DNA from: Brienomyrus brachyistius
Taxonomy: Eukaryota; Chordata; Actinopteri; Osteoglossiformes; Mormyridae
Assembly: GCF_023856365.1 (NCBI RefSeq)
Contig: NC_064539.1
Location: 16,009,519-16,073,518, forward strand
Length of the DNA: 64,000 bases
Reading direction: 5' to 3'
Part shown: positions 54,081-64,000 of the stretch, one piece after another
Layout of the letters: each line of letters begins with the position of its first letter
How positions within the stretch are numbered: position 1 is the first letter of the stretch
Program-made: the position numbers and the translations under genes
Notes under the pieces: generated by a model
Told to the model about the DNA's origin: nothing
What the model saw: the letters and a program-made list of their open reading frames with translations, nothing else
Database searches by the model: none

Positions 54081-55020
54081 AAAGTGGCTGTAATGAGACC
54101 ACAGAGGAAGAAGACACACTTAGATCCTGATGTTCGTGACAATTATAAACCTGTCTCAAATTTAGCCTTTCTCTCAAAAATCCTTGAGAAAGTAATTGCC
54201 ACCTAACCTTAAATATGCCTCGAGACTAGTAACAGTTGAAAAGTTTCAGTCTTGATTTTTGATACAAAGTGGCAGCACTGAAGCAGGTTTAACCAGAATG
54301 GGAAATGTCGTGCCACTATGCTGTGAAACGGTAATTATGCTCTTAGATTCTAGTGCTGCTTCAGAGACAATTGACTACTCATTTCTGTTAAATAGGCTGG
54401 AATGCGGGGTCAGCCTGTGCAGATGCATCCTTAAGTGAGATACCCCTTAACAAGACCATCGTCACCAATATCTAGTAACATCAGGGGAATCACTGGTGAA
54501 ATGTGGAGTCCCAGTGAGATCAGAACTGGGAGCTGTTCTCTTACATTCCTCCTCTAGGATGGATAATTTGGTATCATAAAATTAATTTTCAGTCATATGC
54601 TGTTGACACACAACTCATCATGCCTTGTTCTCAGCACTCTAAGGGTTTAGAGTTCATTTTCAGCTGGTTACCTATGCATAATTTTGGATTCAGACCTGTT
54701 TATCGCTCCTGTTAGCTCTCTGTCTGGGGAACGCTTCATACAACTGAGAAACTGAGGCTTTTTCTAACTGTTTTTTTTTTTTTTTAAATGGATACTTGTA
54801 TTTATATACTGTATAGCTGAGCAGACCGCTGTGATGCTTTGCTGTCATGGAACACTGCCTACTCCGCAGCGGATTCAAATGCAGGAGCAAGAAATTTTCC
54901 TAGAAGGAGTAAATATGGTCATATTCCACCTGTCTCTCCAGTGGCTTCTGGCAAAGTACAGGACAGACTTTAAAATCATTGTTTTGTTTCCAGACGCTAC
55001 AGGCTCTGGCCTTTGCTTAT
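54081..55020 (+). mobile_element. L2-type LINE reverse transcriptase relic
   Basis: Translated pieces in shifting frames give RDNYKPVSNLAFLSKILEKV (RT block near 54140-54200), LDSSAASETIDYSFLLNRL (near 54345), VKCGVPVRSELGAVL (near 54500), SYAVDTQL (near 54597) and LQWLLAKYRTDFKI (near 54935). These are the ordered RT motifs of fish L2/Rex-type LINEs. The catalytic YADD is YAVD, and stops and frameshifts are frequent, so it is inactive. It is oriented with dab2ip. Confidence 0.88.
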
Positions 55021-55189
55021 GTAACAGAACATCATCAATACAGACAACCCAGAATATACACTGTTCCTCACATAAATAAAAATACTATGGACAACAGAGC
55101 CTTCAGCCAAGGGGCTTTTTGTATTCTAGCTTAAGTGAAGGATGCTCCCTTGTTCTCAGTATTCCAATTCGGACAGGTTCCTTTAGCTT

Positions 55190-55337
55190 AGCCTAGCATA
55201 GACAGGGCTGCGGGTGTTAGCCTAGCATAGACAGGGCTGCGGGTGTTAGCCTAGCATAGACAGGGCTGCGGGTGTTAGCCTAGCATAGACCGGGCTGCGG
55301 GTGTTAGCCTAGCATAGACAGGGCTGCGGGTGTTAGC
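55190..55337. repeat. 29-bp tandem repeat, five units
   Basis: Near-perfect repeats of 'TTAGCCTAGCATAGACAGG' plus 'GCTGCGGGTG'; a single c-for-a difference in one unit. It overlaps the start of a 72-codon open frame of no evident meaning. Confidence 0.95.
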
Positions 55338-55582
55338 CACAAGCCGCACACACCATCACTGGGTCTTCGCTTGGTTTGGCCGCGCATCACCTTCCATGCT
55401 GACCCACTGTGTCACTCTCCTCTCCTTATGGTGGGAGCCTCTTACCAGTGTTGATATCAGCTGGGTTTATGCCAAGAATACAGCAGACAACACAGAGGTT
55501 TTGTTCAGTAGAGGATTGAAGACAACTGACCTACAGCCAGCATGCTGACCTACAAATGACCTGACAGAAGACAACACTACAG

Positions 55583-55583
<1 letters not shown>

Positions 55584-55630
<47 letters not shown>
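55584..55630. repeat. (AC)n microsatellite
   Basis: About 23 perfect AC units. Confidence 0.97.
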
Positions 55631-55632
<2 letters not shown>

Positions 55633-55744
55633 CTTTTTGACCAGTTAACAGTTAAGCAAATGAGGCACCATATGACTTTTCTGAGGTTTTTTCTCCTGTA
55701 TCAGACATTGGAGTTTAACTTCCTGACCTCCAGCTTAATTATCA

Positions 55745-55808
55745 GTTTGAATCTGTGAAAGTGCCTTGGAGTCCTCTTGAGAAAGGCGCTATATACTGTA
55801 TGCATTTG
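55745..55808 (+). mobile_element. L2/SINE 3' tail fragment
   Basis: 'TGTGAAAGTGCCTTGGAGTC' then 'GAGAAAGGCGCTATATACTG' matches the 3' end typical of L2-type LINEs. It may be the detached tail of the LINE ending near 55020, separated by the tandem repeats. Confidence 0.65.
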
Positions 55809-56610
55809 ATGCTACTAGGATTTCACAGAGCAGAATTTGGTGCATAATATTGAAAGATACACAATCTAACCATCTCCTGGGGTTTGATCCTTCAACCATC
55901 TGTTGCAGTTTCTTAAGCTTTTAGGCAACTAAACCCTGACCTCACCTAACCCCCATAATTTCTCCCGCAGAGCATCTATGTTGATATCTTAGAGCCCGCA
56001 TGGGGTGTTTTGCTGTTTGTCATACAGACAAGTTGGCCTCAGTTGTAAAGGAATGAGCAGACAAACAGCCAATAGGCAAAGGGAATGAGGGTTCACCTCC
56101 AGAACTGGGCTCCAGTTTGCGTTATCAGAAGCCTCCCAGTGCAGAGCCGCAAGCTGATGGGGTCGCCGCATTAATTATCCAGTTATGTTAATTGCAAGGA
56201 GGATGGTGTTTGTGGTTTGTTTGCCGTGTGGGAATCCTGTTATTATAGCGCCAGTTGCCATGTGCTGCAGTTCTCAGGCCTGCTCTGAGTTCTGCCTTTA
56301 TGCACTCTGCTTCTCCATCAGTCAGGGACAAATTCAGGACCTTGTAAGGAATCAATCTGCATGAACAACCTGGCCTATCTATGTTTTTTTTTAATCCATC
56401 TTTCCAGAGTCATCTCAATACACTCATACTTTATTCTTCTGTTAAACTTAAAGTGCCTCGGTGCTGTATTTTACTCTGCATCTGGTTTTTTTTCCTTCCC
56501 TTTTGCAATGCCAGCCAGCTGTTTCCATGGTAACAGGCCGACAGGGGAGCCTCATTTCAACCCTGATGCTTTGCCTGTGTGTACCGTGAACAGATGTGGC
56601 AGCCAGATCC
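55809..56610. other. 3' part of intron 2 before the CpG pocket
   Basis: Unique-looking sequence; no exon recognised. The 114-codon open frame at 56361-56705 runs into the CpG pocket and is not in the exon 3 frame. Confidence 0.4.
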
Positions 56611-56614
56611 TGAC

Positions 56615-56705
56615 AACAATGCGCTCCGCGCAGAGCAGAGAGCGAGCGGGAGAGCGAGCGGCGGAAACGAGAGCGCGGATCGATCGCTGGAGCGGCCGGC
56701 CATAG
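56615..56705 (+). promoter_or_regulatory. CpG-dense pocket 90 bp upstream of exon 3
   Basis: Roughly 17 CpG dinucleotides fall in about 85 bp, in GAGCG-type words, ending at CGGCCGGCC. The rest of the intron is CpG-poor. This could be a small internal CpG island, alternative promoter or GC-box cluster. An ATG at 56738 in the exon 3 frame is stopped after three codons, so direct initiation there is not possible. Confidence 0.35.
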
Positions 56706-56797
56706 CTGTGCCTTTCGCTCGCCCTGAAATCTCTGCCATGAGCCTGTGACTTCAATAACCTCTCTGCTCCTTCTCGCCACGCTCTCCTCCTGCCTAG

Positions 56798-56916
56798 GGC
56801 TTCCTGAGCCGGCGGCTGAAGGGCTCCATCAAGCGCACCAAGAGTCAGCCCAAGCTCGACCGCAACAGCAGCTTCCGGCACATTCTTCCTGGATTCAGGA
56901 GTGCGGACAATGAGGG
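56798..56916 (+). CDS. dab2ip: dab2ip coding exon 3 (SynGAP-family signature, start of PH region)
   Basis: This 119-nt exon encodes residues 76-114 plus two bases of codon 115 (GG-, Gly). It begins [20 protein letters not shown] and continues through [10 protein letters not shown] to SADNE. This basic segment is almost invariant in DAB2IP, RASAL2 and SYNGAP1 and leads into the PH domain that contacts membrane lipids. RTKSQP (88-93) resembles a mode-1 14-3-3 site (RxxSxP); that is seen as a motif only. The acceptor is CTGCCTAG at 56797. The donor after GAG-GG reads GTAGGA, weaker than exon 2's. Human DAB2IP, as I recall it, has an alanine run after FRSA; this copy goes straight to DNE. A TG tract starts 32 bp after the donor. 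The next exon is not in the window. Confidence 0.97.
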
Positions 56917-56948
56917 GTAGGACCGCCCAGCTCGCCGTCGCCGAGCAT

Positions 56949-56959
56949 CGTGTGTGTGT

Positions 56960-57000
<41 letters not shown>

Positions 57001-57021
57001 CGTGCGCATGTGTGTGTGTGT
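56949..57021. repeat. 73-bp TG-rich alternating tract after exon 3
   Basis: Starts 32 bp after the exon 3 donor. Alternation of pyrimidine and purine is unbroken, including TA and CG steps. Confidence 0.95.
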
Positions 57022-60000
57022 TGGGCTTTTGTCTTTCTGTGGGGCCAAACTTTGGTGAGAATCTCTCCACAACAGCAAGCAGCTTGTCCCCAAAAGGCAG
57101 GCACGCGGGGCTTAGAGCTGAACGCGTGGCAGGGAAGATGTGCACGTGAGGAGAGCATTCGGGGTGCACAGATGGTGGCGGAGAACTTGGCTGTAGGAGT
57201 GGTACCGCTGCGGTCACGCTGCACGGGCTGTGCGCTCGCACGGTTTGACTGAAGGAGAAAGACCGTGACCGTGGCTGTCACATTCCTGCTCTTCGTGTAA
57301 AAATAGCCGAGCGGCACCGTCCACTCTGTCTTTCACCCCTTCTGTCACTGAGCTGAAATTGATCTGCCCCCAATTATATCTCTGTTGGGAGACAGCGATT
57401 ATACTCGCACTACTGGATATAAACCTTGAAACTGGTTAAGAACAATGACAAAGCCAGGACATCCTTCCTCAAAAATGAAATATACAAATACAATACGCTA
57501 ATATACAAATACAAAAAATTTTTTATTAATATAATTTACAAATATTTGTTTACTGATAGAAAATTTGCAACCATGCCACAAAACGACTGTGCTTTGATTT
57601 TGCTATGTAGTGTAGTAGTTTGCCTGGATACTGTGCACATTTAAGGCACATTGTACTTATCTGATTGTGTTTCCGATCATCAGGGATGTATGATCTATAT
57701 TAAGCAGATGAGTGTAGTCTCTGATTTTCGTTCTGTTTAAAATAGTGTCTGTCACTTTGTTGACTGTCCAGTCTTTGCTCTCAGGTAATTTTTTGCCATT
57801 GGAATGCTAAAAATGGTTAACGTTAGTACTAAATAAACTCAGTGTGATCCTCTTTCATCTTTACGTTGCACATAAATGAAAATGCCATTTTGCTTTGTCT
57901 CACAATGGCAGTTTTTGATGAGAGTACTGCAACGAGCAAACCCTAATCCTGTAAAGCACTATGAGCGTTATCAGTAGGTGAGTCCGTGTTTCCGCTCGTC
58001 TCCCACAATCTGTGTGCTGGTGACGCCAGTGCCAGTCCCATCCGCTGGCACCATGTAAATTGATGGCAATTCAGTCATAAATTATTTGGAGCCCGTGTGT
58101 TCAGGGCAGAAATATCGCTCGTGTCCGTCTGATGTCCCATTCTCACCCAGTGGCATTTAATAATGCATGCTACACTGCCTTGGCTGTTACTGCGAGGGAC
58201 CGCGGCCTGGTGACTCCCCAACAGCTCCTGTTAGGGGGGAAATGCAGCCCAGCCCCCCCAGCGAGGTGACCGTCTCTCAGTCGCAGGGTGTCATCGGCCT
58301 GCCTTCTCGGTATGCAGTGCGCAGTAGGACGCAGTGGGCCTCTCTACTTGTGTTGAATGTCCCTTGTCACTAGATTTCAGCTCCAGCTTAATCATCACTT
58401 ACTGGGATGGAACCTAGTGCAACTGCCATAACAACAAATGACTTTCACAGCAACAGTGAGGTTAGAGTAGCTATTTGGGCAGGAAATGACTGTGGAGATA
58501 TAACTCTCAGGGGGTATTTTGATATGTTTTATACAATATTTTTAAATTGTATTATATAATACAATTGTAATAAGGCAAAGATAGCTACAGCACATAATCA
58601 TATGCTTTTGATAATTTACATGAATGAGCTCGGAAAATTATTATTCTATTGTAAACCTGTAAAAACATTATATTATACTTAATAATTATTTATGTTTATG
58701 GATAGAGCAAATTCATACATGCCAACTGAATGCAACAATAATTACAATAATTTTCTAAAACATCTTATTCTAATGTTATAATATTTTAATATTAATACAA
58801 TAAAATAGAGGCTTTTAGAAAGACCTAGAGTGCTTAAATGTGATTAAAGGCATATACTGAACCCATGATAGCAGGAGGGTTTGTGAGAACCGTAAATTCT
58901 GTACTTCGAATTTATGGAGATAATTTCTGCGACTATATCATATAACAGTAACATTTAAAGTTTAAAACCGTCTGGCATGAATTCATTTTTGTCTTAGTTA
59001 ATAACCTCAGTCTGCGAGTAGCTAATGCACTTGCTGCCTCTTGGAAAATACAGCTGCGTTTATGAGAATCGAGGACTTCATTTTTAGATTCTGTACGACT
59101 GTACAGAAGAGGCATAATGCTGGCATTCTGCCAACAAAGGCATGACTTAATCCATTTATTTATGAGCAGAATACAGCAAGATCTTTCAAGGTTCAAAATG
59201 AAGGAGAGGCGAATTATTCAGATGTGTCAAGCCAGGACAGTGACAGATAGAAAGCCAGGTAACATCACAGTACTGAAGGCAGATATGCAAACCCAGTAGC
59301 AAGAACAACAAAGTCTTTATTAGCAATAAGTATGATATGGCCGAGACAGTATGGGCTGTGTGATTATGCTTAGTTTGTGAGCGACACATTTTGTGAGGTC
59401 TGTACGCATGTCGTCAAATATCAGTATTGTACTGTGCAAGCACCTTGTAAGTCTGCCAGTAGATAAGCTTGTGGGCAGAATATTTCGTACTCTTGGCTGA
59501 TTCAGACGAGTTTGGCTTAAGTCTGTGGAAATCCTTTGCTGCTCACTCTGAAGCCCTGACGCCACCTGTAGACACCCCCAGCACCGCTTAGAGACGCAGC
59601 TCCTGAAGCTGCAGGAAGCTGGGCTTTCCACTGCTCTCCTGTACACGCCCACCTGTCTTCTAACTTGGAGAGGTGCGGGGGCAGGCTAGGACACGACAAG
59701 CAGCCTATAAGAGCAGAAGATCTGCCAGTTGTACCTGGAAGCCTGTGGGACACTCCCTCCCGCCATCGCCCTCCAGCCGGCCAGCTACCCGAGCGCTTCA
59801 GCCGTCTAGGCGCTGCTTAGCTGGTACAGGGCTGCCGTGCACATGGCGAAGGTAGCTGCCTGCCGGCTGTGTGTGAGGTCAGCGACGAGCGTTGCCCCGA
59901 GAAGGCGAGCTCACCACGTGTTCCTCTGGTGGGTTAGGTGGCCAGGCTGCCTGCTGATTTCATACCTCATTACACTGCATGATGGGGGGGGGGGGTGGGA

Positions 60001-62566
60001 TTCATTAAAGACGCCCATTGTAATCCACTAATGGCAAGGCCAGCCTGGTATGGTGACACTTACGGAGCGCTGCTTATTCACCCCCCCCCCCCTGCTGAAC
60101 AGGTGCTGCCAACTGGCTGCCAAAGAGGTGTTGCCTAGTAGCAAGCACAGGAGAGCATCTCAGTGAGGCAGCTGGCCTGCCATTGGTCAGTCTGTACCAT
60201 TAGCCCATACCTGGAGAAACTGCTGCTATGTACATTGTGGGATGGACCAGGCTAATTGCAGGTGGGCTGCCGTTAGACACAGATATTAAACATGCATAAT
60301 TTTTTGCAATTACAATACAAATTGTGTTTCTGAATTGCACAAGATATCAAATAACTAGATTATTGGCTTTGAATTGGCCTAAAGGAGCAATTATTGTGAA
60401 TCAAATGATTATCACTTAAGCAGAGATCTCATGTTTTGGAAGCTCCAGAGCATCAAGTGGATTGGATGGCACTGTCGAAGGTCACACAGAGCATCCCCTG
60501 GTACGAGTATTTCAGGGCATTGAAAGCTCCCAAGCTATAAAATATGGATGAGTATTTCACAGGCGCTGGGTTACGAATAGATATTATTCCACAGAAACCT
60601 GTGCTAATCCTCCATTTCTTCTATAAATTATGCACCCTGCCAAATACCACAAGGCCTGGTATATGTATAAATTATTTTTAAAACATTTTGATGTCACATA
60701 TTACCTGTGTCGCTAACAGGTCTGTGACGTGTCCAGTGAATGATCGTATGTGTATATCAGTCCAGGGATTATGTGATGGAATGGAAAAATCTACTAGTCT
60801 TCCACTCTTTGATTTCAGGCCTTTTGTGAATTATAATAGTAGTACAATCGCTCCACTCCAGCATTCCACCATCAAACGGTAAGAAATCCCCACTAACGGG
60901 GACGCATATTCCCAAAAAACTCACGTGCACTGAAATACCAGTCAGTAGATGTTTTGAAAGAACATGCAAATCGTTGGGAAAAAAGGTTGGCATTACTTTG
61001 TGTAATTCTGTCATATGAGATATAAACAAGGTTAAATTAACCAAGAAGCCCTCGCAGGGCAGAGATACGGCTGTTAAACCTTATATGAGCAGCATCCTCA
61101 AAGCAAGACGAATATGGAGACATTCCAGAGAAAGCCTTTCACAATATCCATACATGGCGGGAAATTAGTAAAGGGCTATTTATACACTATCAGTGTACTA
61201 GTAGGTGGCATTAAGGGAGAATTTAGGGCAATTTTTCTGTTGGTTTTAATGGACAAATTTGTAAACACATTATTGGTATTTCTCGTTTTCTAATAACGAT
61301 CTCTAGCTATCAACCTCCTTCTCATTTTTGTTTGTGTATGTCTGTGTTTATCCTGTAAGTGTTTTTTTCCGTCTGATTTTGGATTTTTTTTTTTAATGAT
61401 CAGTATGTATGTTTCAGATGAGAGAGGTTATGATGAAAAGCGGGGAGAGAGCGATACAGTCAGGCAGGCTTCGCATCATGTCCGTTCTGCTGCACGACTG
61501 TTGGCATCGTCTCAGCGTCTTCATTCTACAGCCTTTCCAGTGCATAGTGACACATCCTGTATATAATGAGTAACAATTCCCTAGCAGCTCAAAACCTCTG
61601 CTGTAGCTTTTCCTTTTTATTTAGTCAGCACAAACATTATTATGCAACATAATGGCTGGCATTTACATTCTGCTTCATTGTTAAAAGATGCCACTAAATT
61701 ATTATCGAAATATAGAATTATATATAATTGTAAATTACATTGTCATGAAGTTTTCTTGAAGTCCATATGCACCAGTATAATTAATCTCTGTAACCCTTAA
61801 ACATGCTGTCTATTACATTGGACACCTTAGCAAAGAATAATTCAGTCCACATTAAACTGTTTCAGCATAGGTGGTTGTAGTTAAATTCCGGGTCTCCACA
61901 GCAAATTGCTAATTAAAATCAATCTGTTCATAGCCAATGGTGACGGGGCATCCATTTGTCCTGTGGGCTGCTTACTGATCCAGTGATTCAGCCAGGAGAC
62001 AGGAGAGCGTCTCATTCTCATGCAGAGAGCCGGTTCTTCTGGCCAGAGAGGGTCCTTGGCATAAAAATTACTTCCTCCATGTTTACCCTGTTGATTTTAG
62101 AATGTTTTCAGAATGTGTGCTATGTGCTCGTTACAAGGCTGACATCAAGTATGCTATTATCCTGATAACTGAATGCCATGATCCCATTTGCTGTTGGTTG
62201 TGAGGGCTCTGATAAGCCCTGTATTTATTATGACTAGAAGAGAATCACAGAGAACATGAAGCAAAGCCAGTGGCAGCAGAGAGAGAGAGGGGGAATCATC
62301 ATCAGGTGTACAAACAGAAAAAATCCTGCCATGCAAGGTGAGACTGAAGGAGTGAAGGTCTGATGTGCATCATGATGATTGCACCTTAGCACTAACTCGA
62401 ATACAGACTTAACAGTAGTTGGTACAGGAATGTGTTCCTATTGCAGGGAAGCAGGGCGGCTCCTGGTAGCCATCTTAGACATTCTTCTTGTAAGTCAAGC
62501 CAGAAAGGCCCCATATACAGAGGCTGTTCTCTTTTTGGGTTGTTGGTGTTGACCACACTTAAGGTA
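57022..62566. other. dab2ip intron 3 (5' part), no exon recognised
   Basis: I searched for the expected next exon (SHLMPRLKESRSHE-type in relatives) and did not see it. The stretch includes a 13-G run (59983-59995), a 12-C run (60081-60092), AT-rich DNA near 58540-58800, and repeat-free blocks at about 57990-58160 and 60360-60480 with homeodomain-like words that might be regulatory. Confidence 0.45.
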
Positions 62567-62880
62567 CAGACACTCCTCACTTAATGACCTACCTGTTTAA
62601 CGACCACCTGGACTTACGACCAGCTCTTCGACCAGTCGGTCGATGCTGCACGAGAACTTTGTGGTGGAAACAGCAGCACCGCGTCTCAGCGTCAAGCATC
62701 TCATCTCCATCGTCACCCTTTCTCAGTCTCTCATTACCGCCGGCTCCTCAGCATTCACCACACTAGTGTTCGCGATCTCCAAGACTACAGATTTTGGTTT
62801 ATAAGCTTGTACTATATTGTGCACCCCATTGTACAAGATTTCAGCGAAAAGATAGAGCAGTACAGTATTCTTGAAGTATC
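62567..62880 (+). mobile_element. Probable pogo/Tigger-type element, 5' end
   Basis: CAGACACTCCTCACTTAATG follows a TA and continues 'CCTGTTTAACGACCACC' and 'CTGGACTTACGACCAGC', the 'cgacttaacgacc' style of pogo termini. The right end was not found, so the 3' limit is arbitrary. Confidence 0.5.
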
Positions 62881-64000
62881 ATTATGGGGTGGCTGAGGAG
62901 TATATACTATGTAATGAAGAACAAGACAGCAATTTCAAGACTTACAACTGACAGTATACAACTGTATCTGGAAATTAAGCTCGGCCACTTGCCTGAGGCA
63001 TTTAGATGGAGGATGAGTACAAAAAACCAACCATTAGCCTGCTGGCTAGTCATAGAATTGCATGACAGACTACAACTGGCCATTTTCATAGGGTATTTTT
63101 TATCACGTCCCAGTTATTTGGGACTGATGCCTTTTCTGCCTGAAATAAAATGTCTGCCCTGAGAATTTGTTTTCATGCTTTACAGCCTGCAGAGAAAAGT
63201 TGGCTTTCTTGCATTAAGTAGGACATAAACTATTAAAGGAACTTTAAATGAAACGGTTAGAAATCCTTACCCATGTCAGTCATGACGAGCTCACGCTGGT
63301 CTGCTCTGCATTCTGGGTCACCTTGTACGGCCACAGCCATTTCACAGAAGGGTTGCCTGTACTGCGCCGGTAATGCCGTCCCGTGTTCCTGCTTTTCTTA
63401 TCTTACTCAAACAGGGTCTTTTGTAGTGTCTGAACCCTCTGATTGTTCTCTTGAGCCGGGCTGTCATTGTACTCCTCAGTTCATACCACACATGGCGCTC
63501 GCCTCGCCCCTTTGACACATCCCTTGGCAAGTTCAAAGGTCTCCTGTATAATATATCCTTCACACAGGAAAAACCACATGTGGACGTCCAAGGGGTTTCT
63601 CTCCAGAAAAACAAGAGGCAGGTCAATCCTGAATTTGCACATGTGGTTGAACCTTTCAGCTGAATGCTACATAGAAATTTTGGGCCCCCTGACAGAATGT
63701 CACATTGGGCCCCCACCACAGAATTTAGTGTAGACTTTATTATTTTTCCCGGTAAAGTGCTGGATGCCCTGAATCTGCCAGGGTATCCTTGCCCCTCCGA
63801 CGTAACTGAGTATCAGCTTGTTCTTCATGCACTTTTGATGCCCCTGAGCTTGTTCTTATAAGTATGTTTGATGTATGTTTCTGAGTGAAAATTTCATGGC
63901 CCATTCCGTTATTATTTCCCTGTTCTAGGCAACTGATAGACAAGCAGCATGAAACATTTTGGGGCTTGTGAATGAGATTCTGTCTGTTATGGTGTTTGGC
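62881..64000. other. Intron 3 continuation, no exon recognised
   Basis: Open frames up to 125 codons on either strand show no recognisable family. Nothing else is supported to the window end. Confidence 0.45.

Noticed and set aside
56361..56797. Alternative first exon translating directly into exon 3
   Set aside because: The only nearby in-frame ATG (56738) meets a stop after three codons, and the long open frame in the CpG pocket is in another frame.
56552..57317. Minus-strand open frames of 140-229 codons over exon 3
   Set aside because: They are shadows of the CpG-rich pocket, exon 3 and the TG tract (giving His/Thr repeats), not genes.
57022..64000. Next dab2ip exon (PH-domain continuation)
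   Set aside because: I looked for the conserved sequence expected after DNE and found no convincing match in any frame.

Overview
The window reads as intron-rich vertebrate DNA, almost certainly from a ray-finned fish. Coding sequence is sparse. Simple repeats and minisatellites are abundant, and the transposon set is fish-like: a tRNA-derived SINE ending in an ATGG-type tail, L2-type and other non-LTR retrotransposon fragments, Tc1/mariner, pogo/Tigger and hAT MITEs, and a 'GGGGACC' element common in fish genomes. There is no prokaryotic gene organisation, CRISPR array or complete mobile element.

The only gene I can support is the 5' part of dab2ip (DAB2-interacting protein / AIP1, a SynGAP-family Ras GTPase-activating protein) on the + strand. 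Three coding exons join in frame. Exon 1 (22360-22480) carries the start codon and an Arg/Ser-rich N-terminus. Exon 2 is 36310-36413. Exon 3 (56798-56916) encodes the family-signature basic segment leading into the PH domain. Intron 1 is about 13.8 kb and intron 2 about 20.4 kb. The PH remainder, C2, RasGAP and C-terminal exons must lie beyond 64000. Whether this is a teleost 'a' or 'b' paralogue cannot be decided here.

Layout: 1-22359 is upstream sequence with no recognisable gene. It holds a short SINE-derived tandem repeat (about 0.3-0.5 kb), a Tc1-like element with a SINE inside it (4.95-5.45 kb), a GGGGACC element with a nested hAT MITE (6.9-7.3 kb), two large adjacent palindromes made from the same GGGGACC family (12.3-12.9 kb), and a composite minisatellite with telomere-like motifs (18.7-19.6 kb). 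Intron 1 has an indel-free 40-bp minisatellite of 28 units just after exon 1, a Tigger-like MITE with TA duplications (27.6-28.0 kb) and a SINE with a 13-bp target-site duplication (28.2-28.5 kb). Intron 2 opens with a long TG/CG alternating tract, then an antisense LINE fragment, a 2-kb 41-bp minisatellite that seems to have grown from a SINE head, a (TA)n(TG)n tract, a 39-bp minisatellite with a 13-codon period, a further GGGGACC element, an L2-type LINE fragment and a CpG-dense pocket just before exon 3. After exon 3 comes another TG tract and about 7 kb of intron without recognisable exons.

Functionally the window is the 5' regulatory and N-terminal coding part of one Ras-GAP scaffold gene embedded in repeats. 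I found no new multi-gene system. The items most worth a second look are the paired palindromes, the mammal-like Tigger MITE in a fish, the SINE-seeded minisatellite with an exact 14-unit duplication, and the UG-repeat tracts close to two splice donors. All family assignments are from memory and sequence reading, without database searches.
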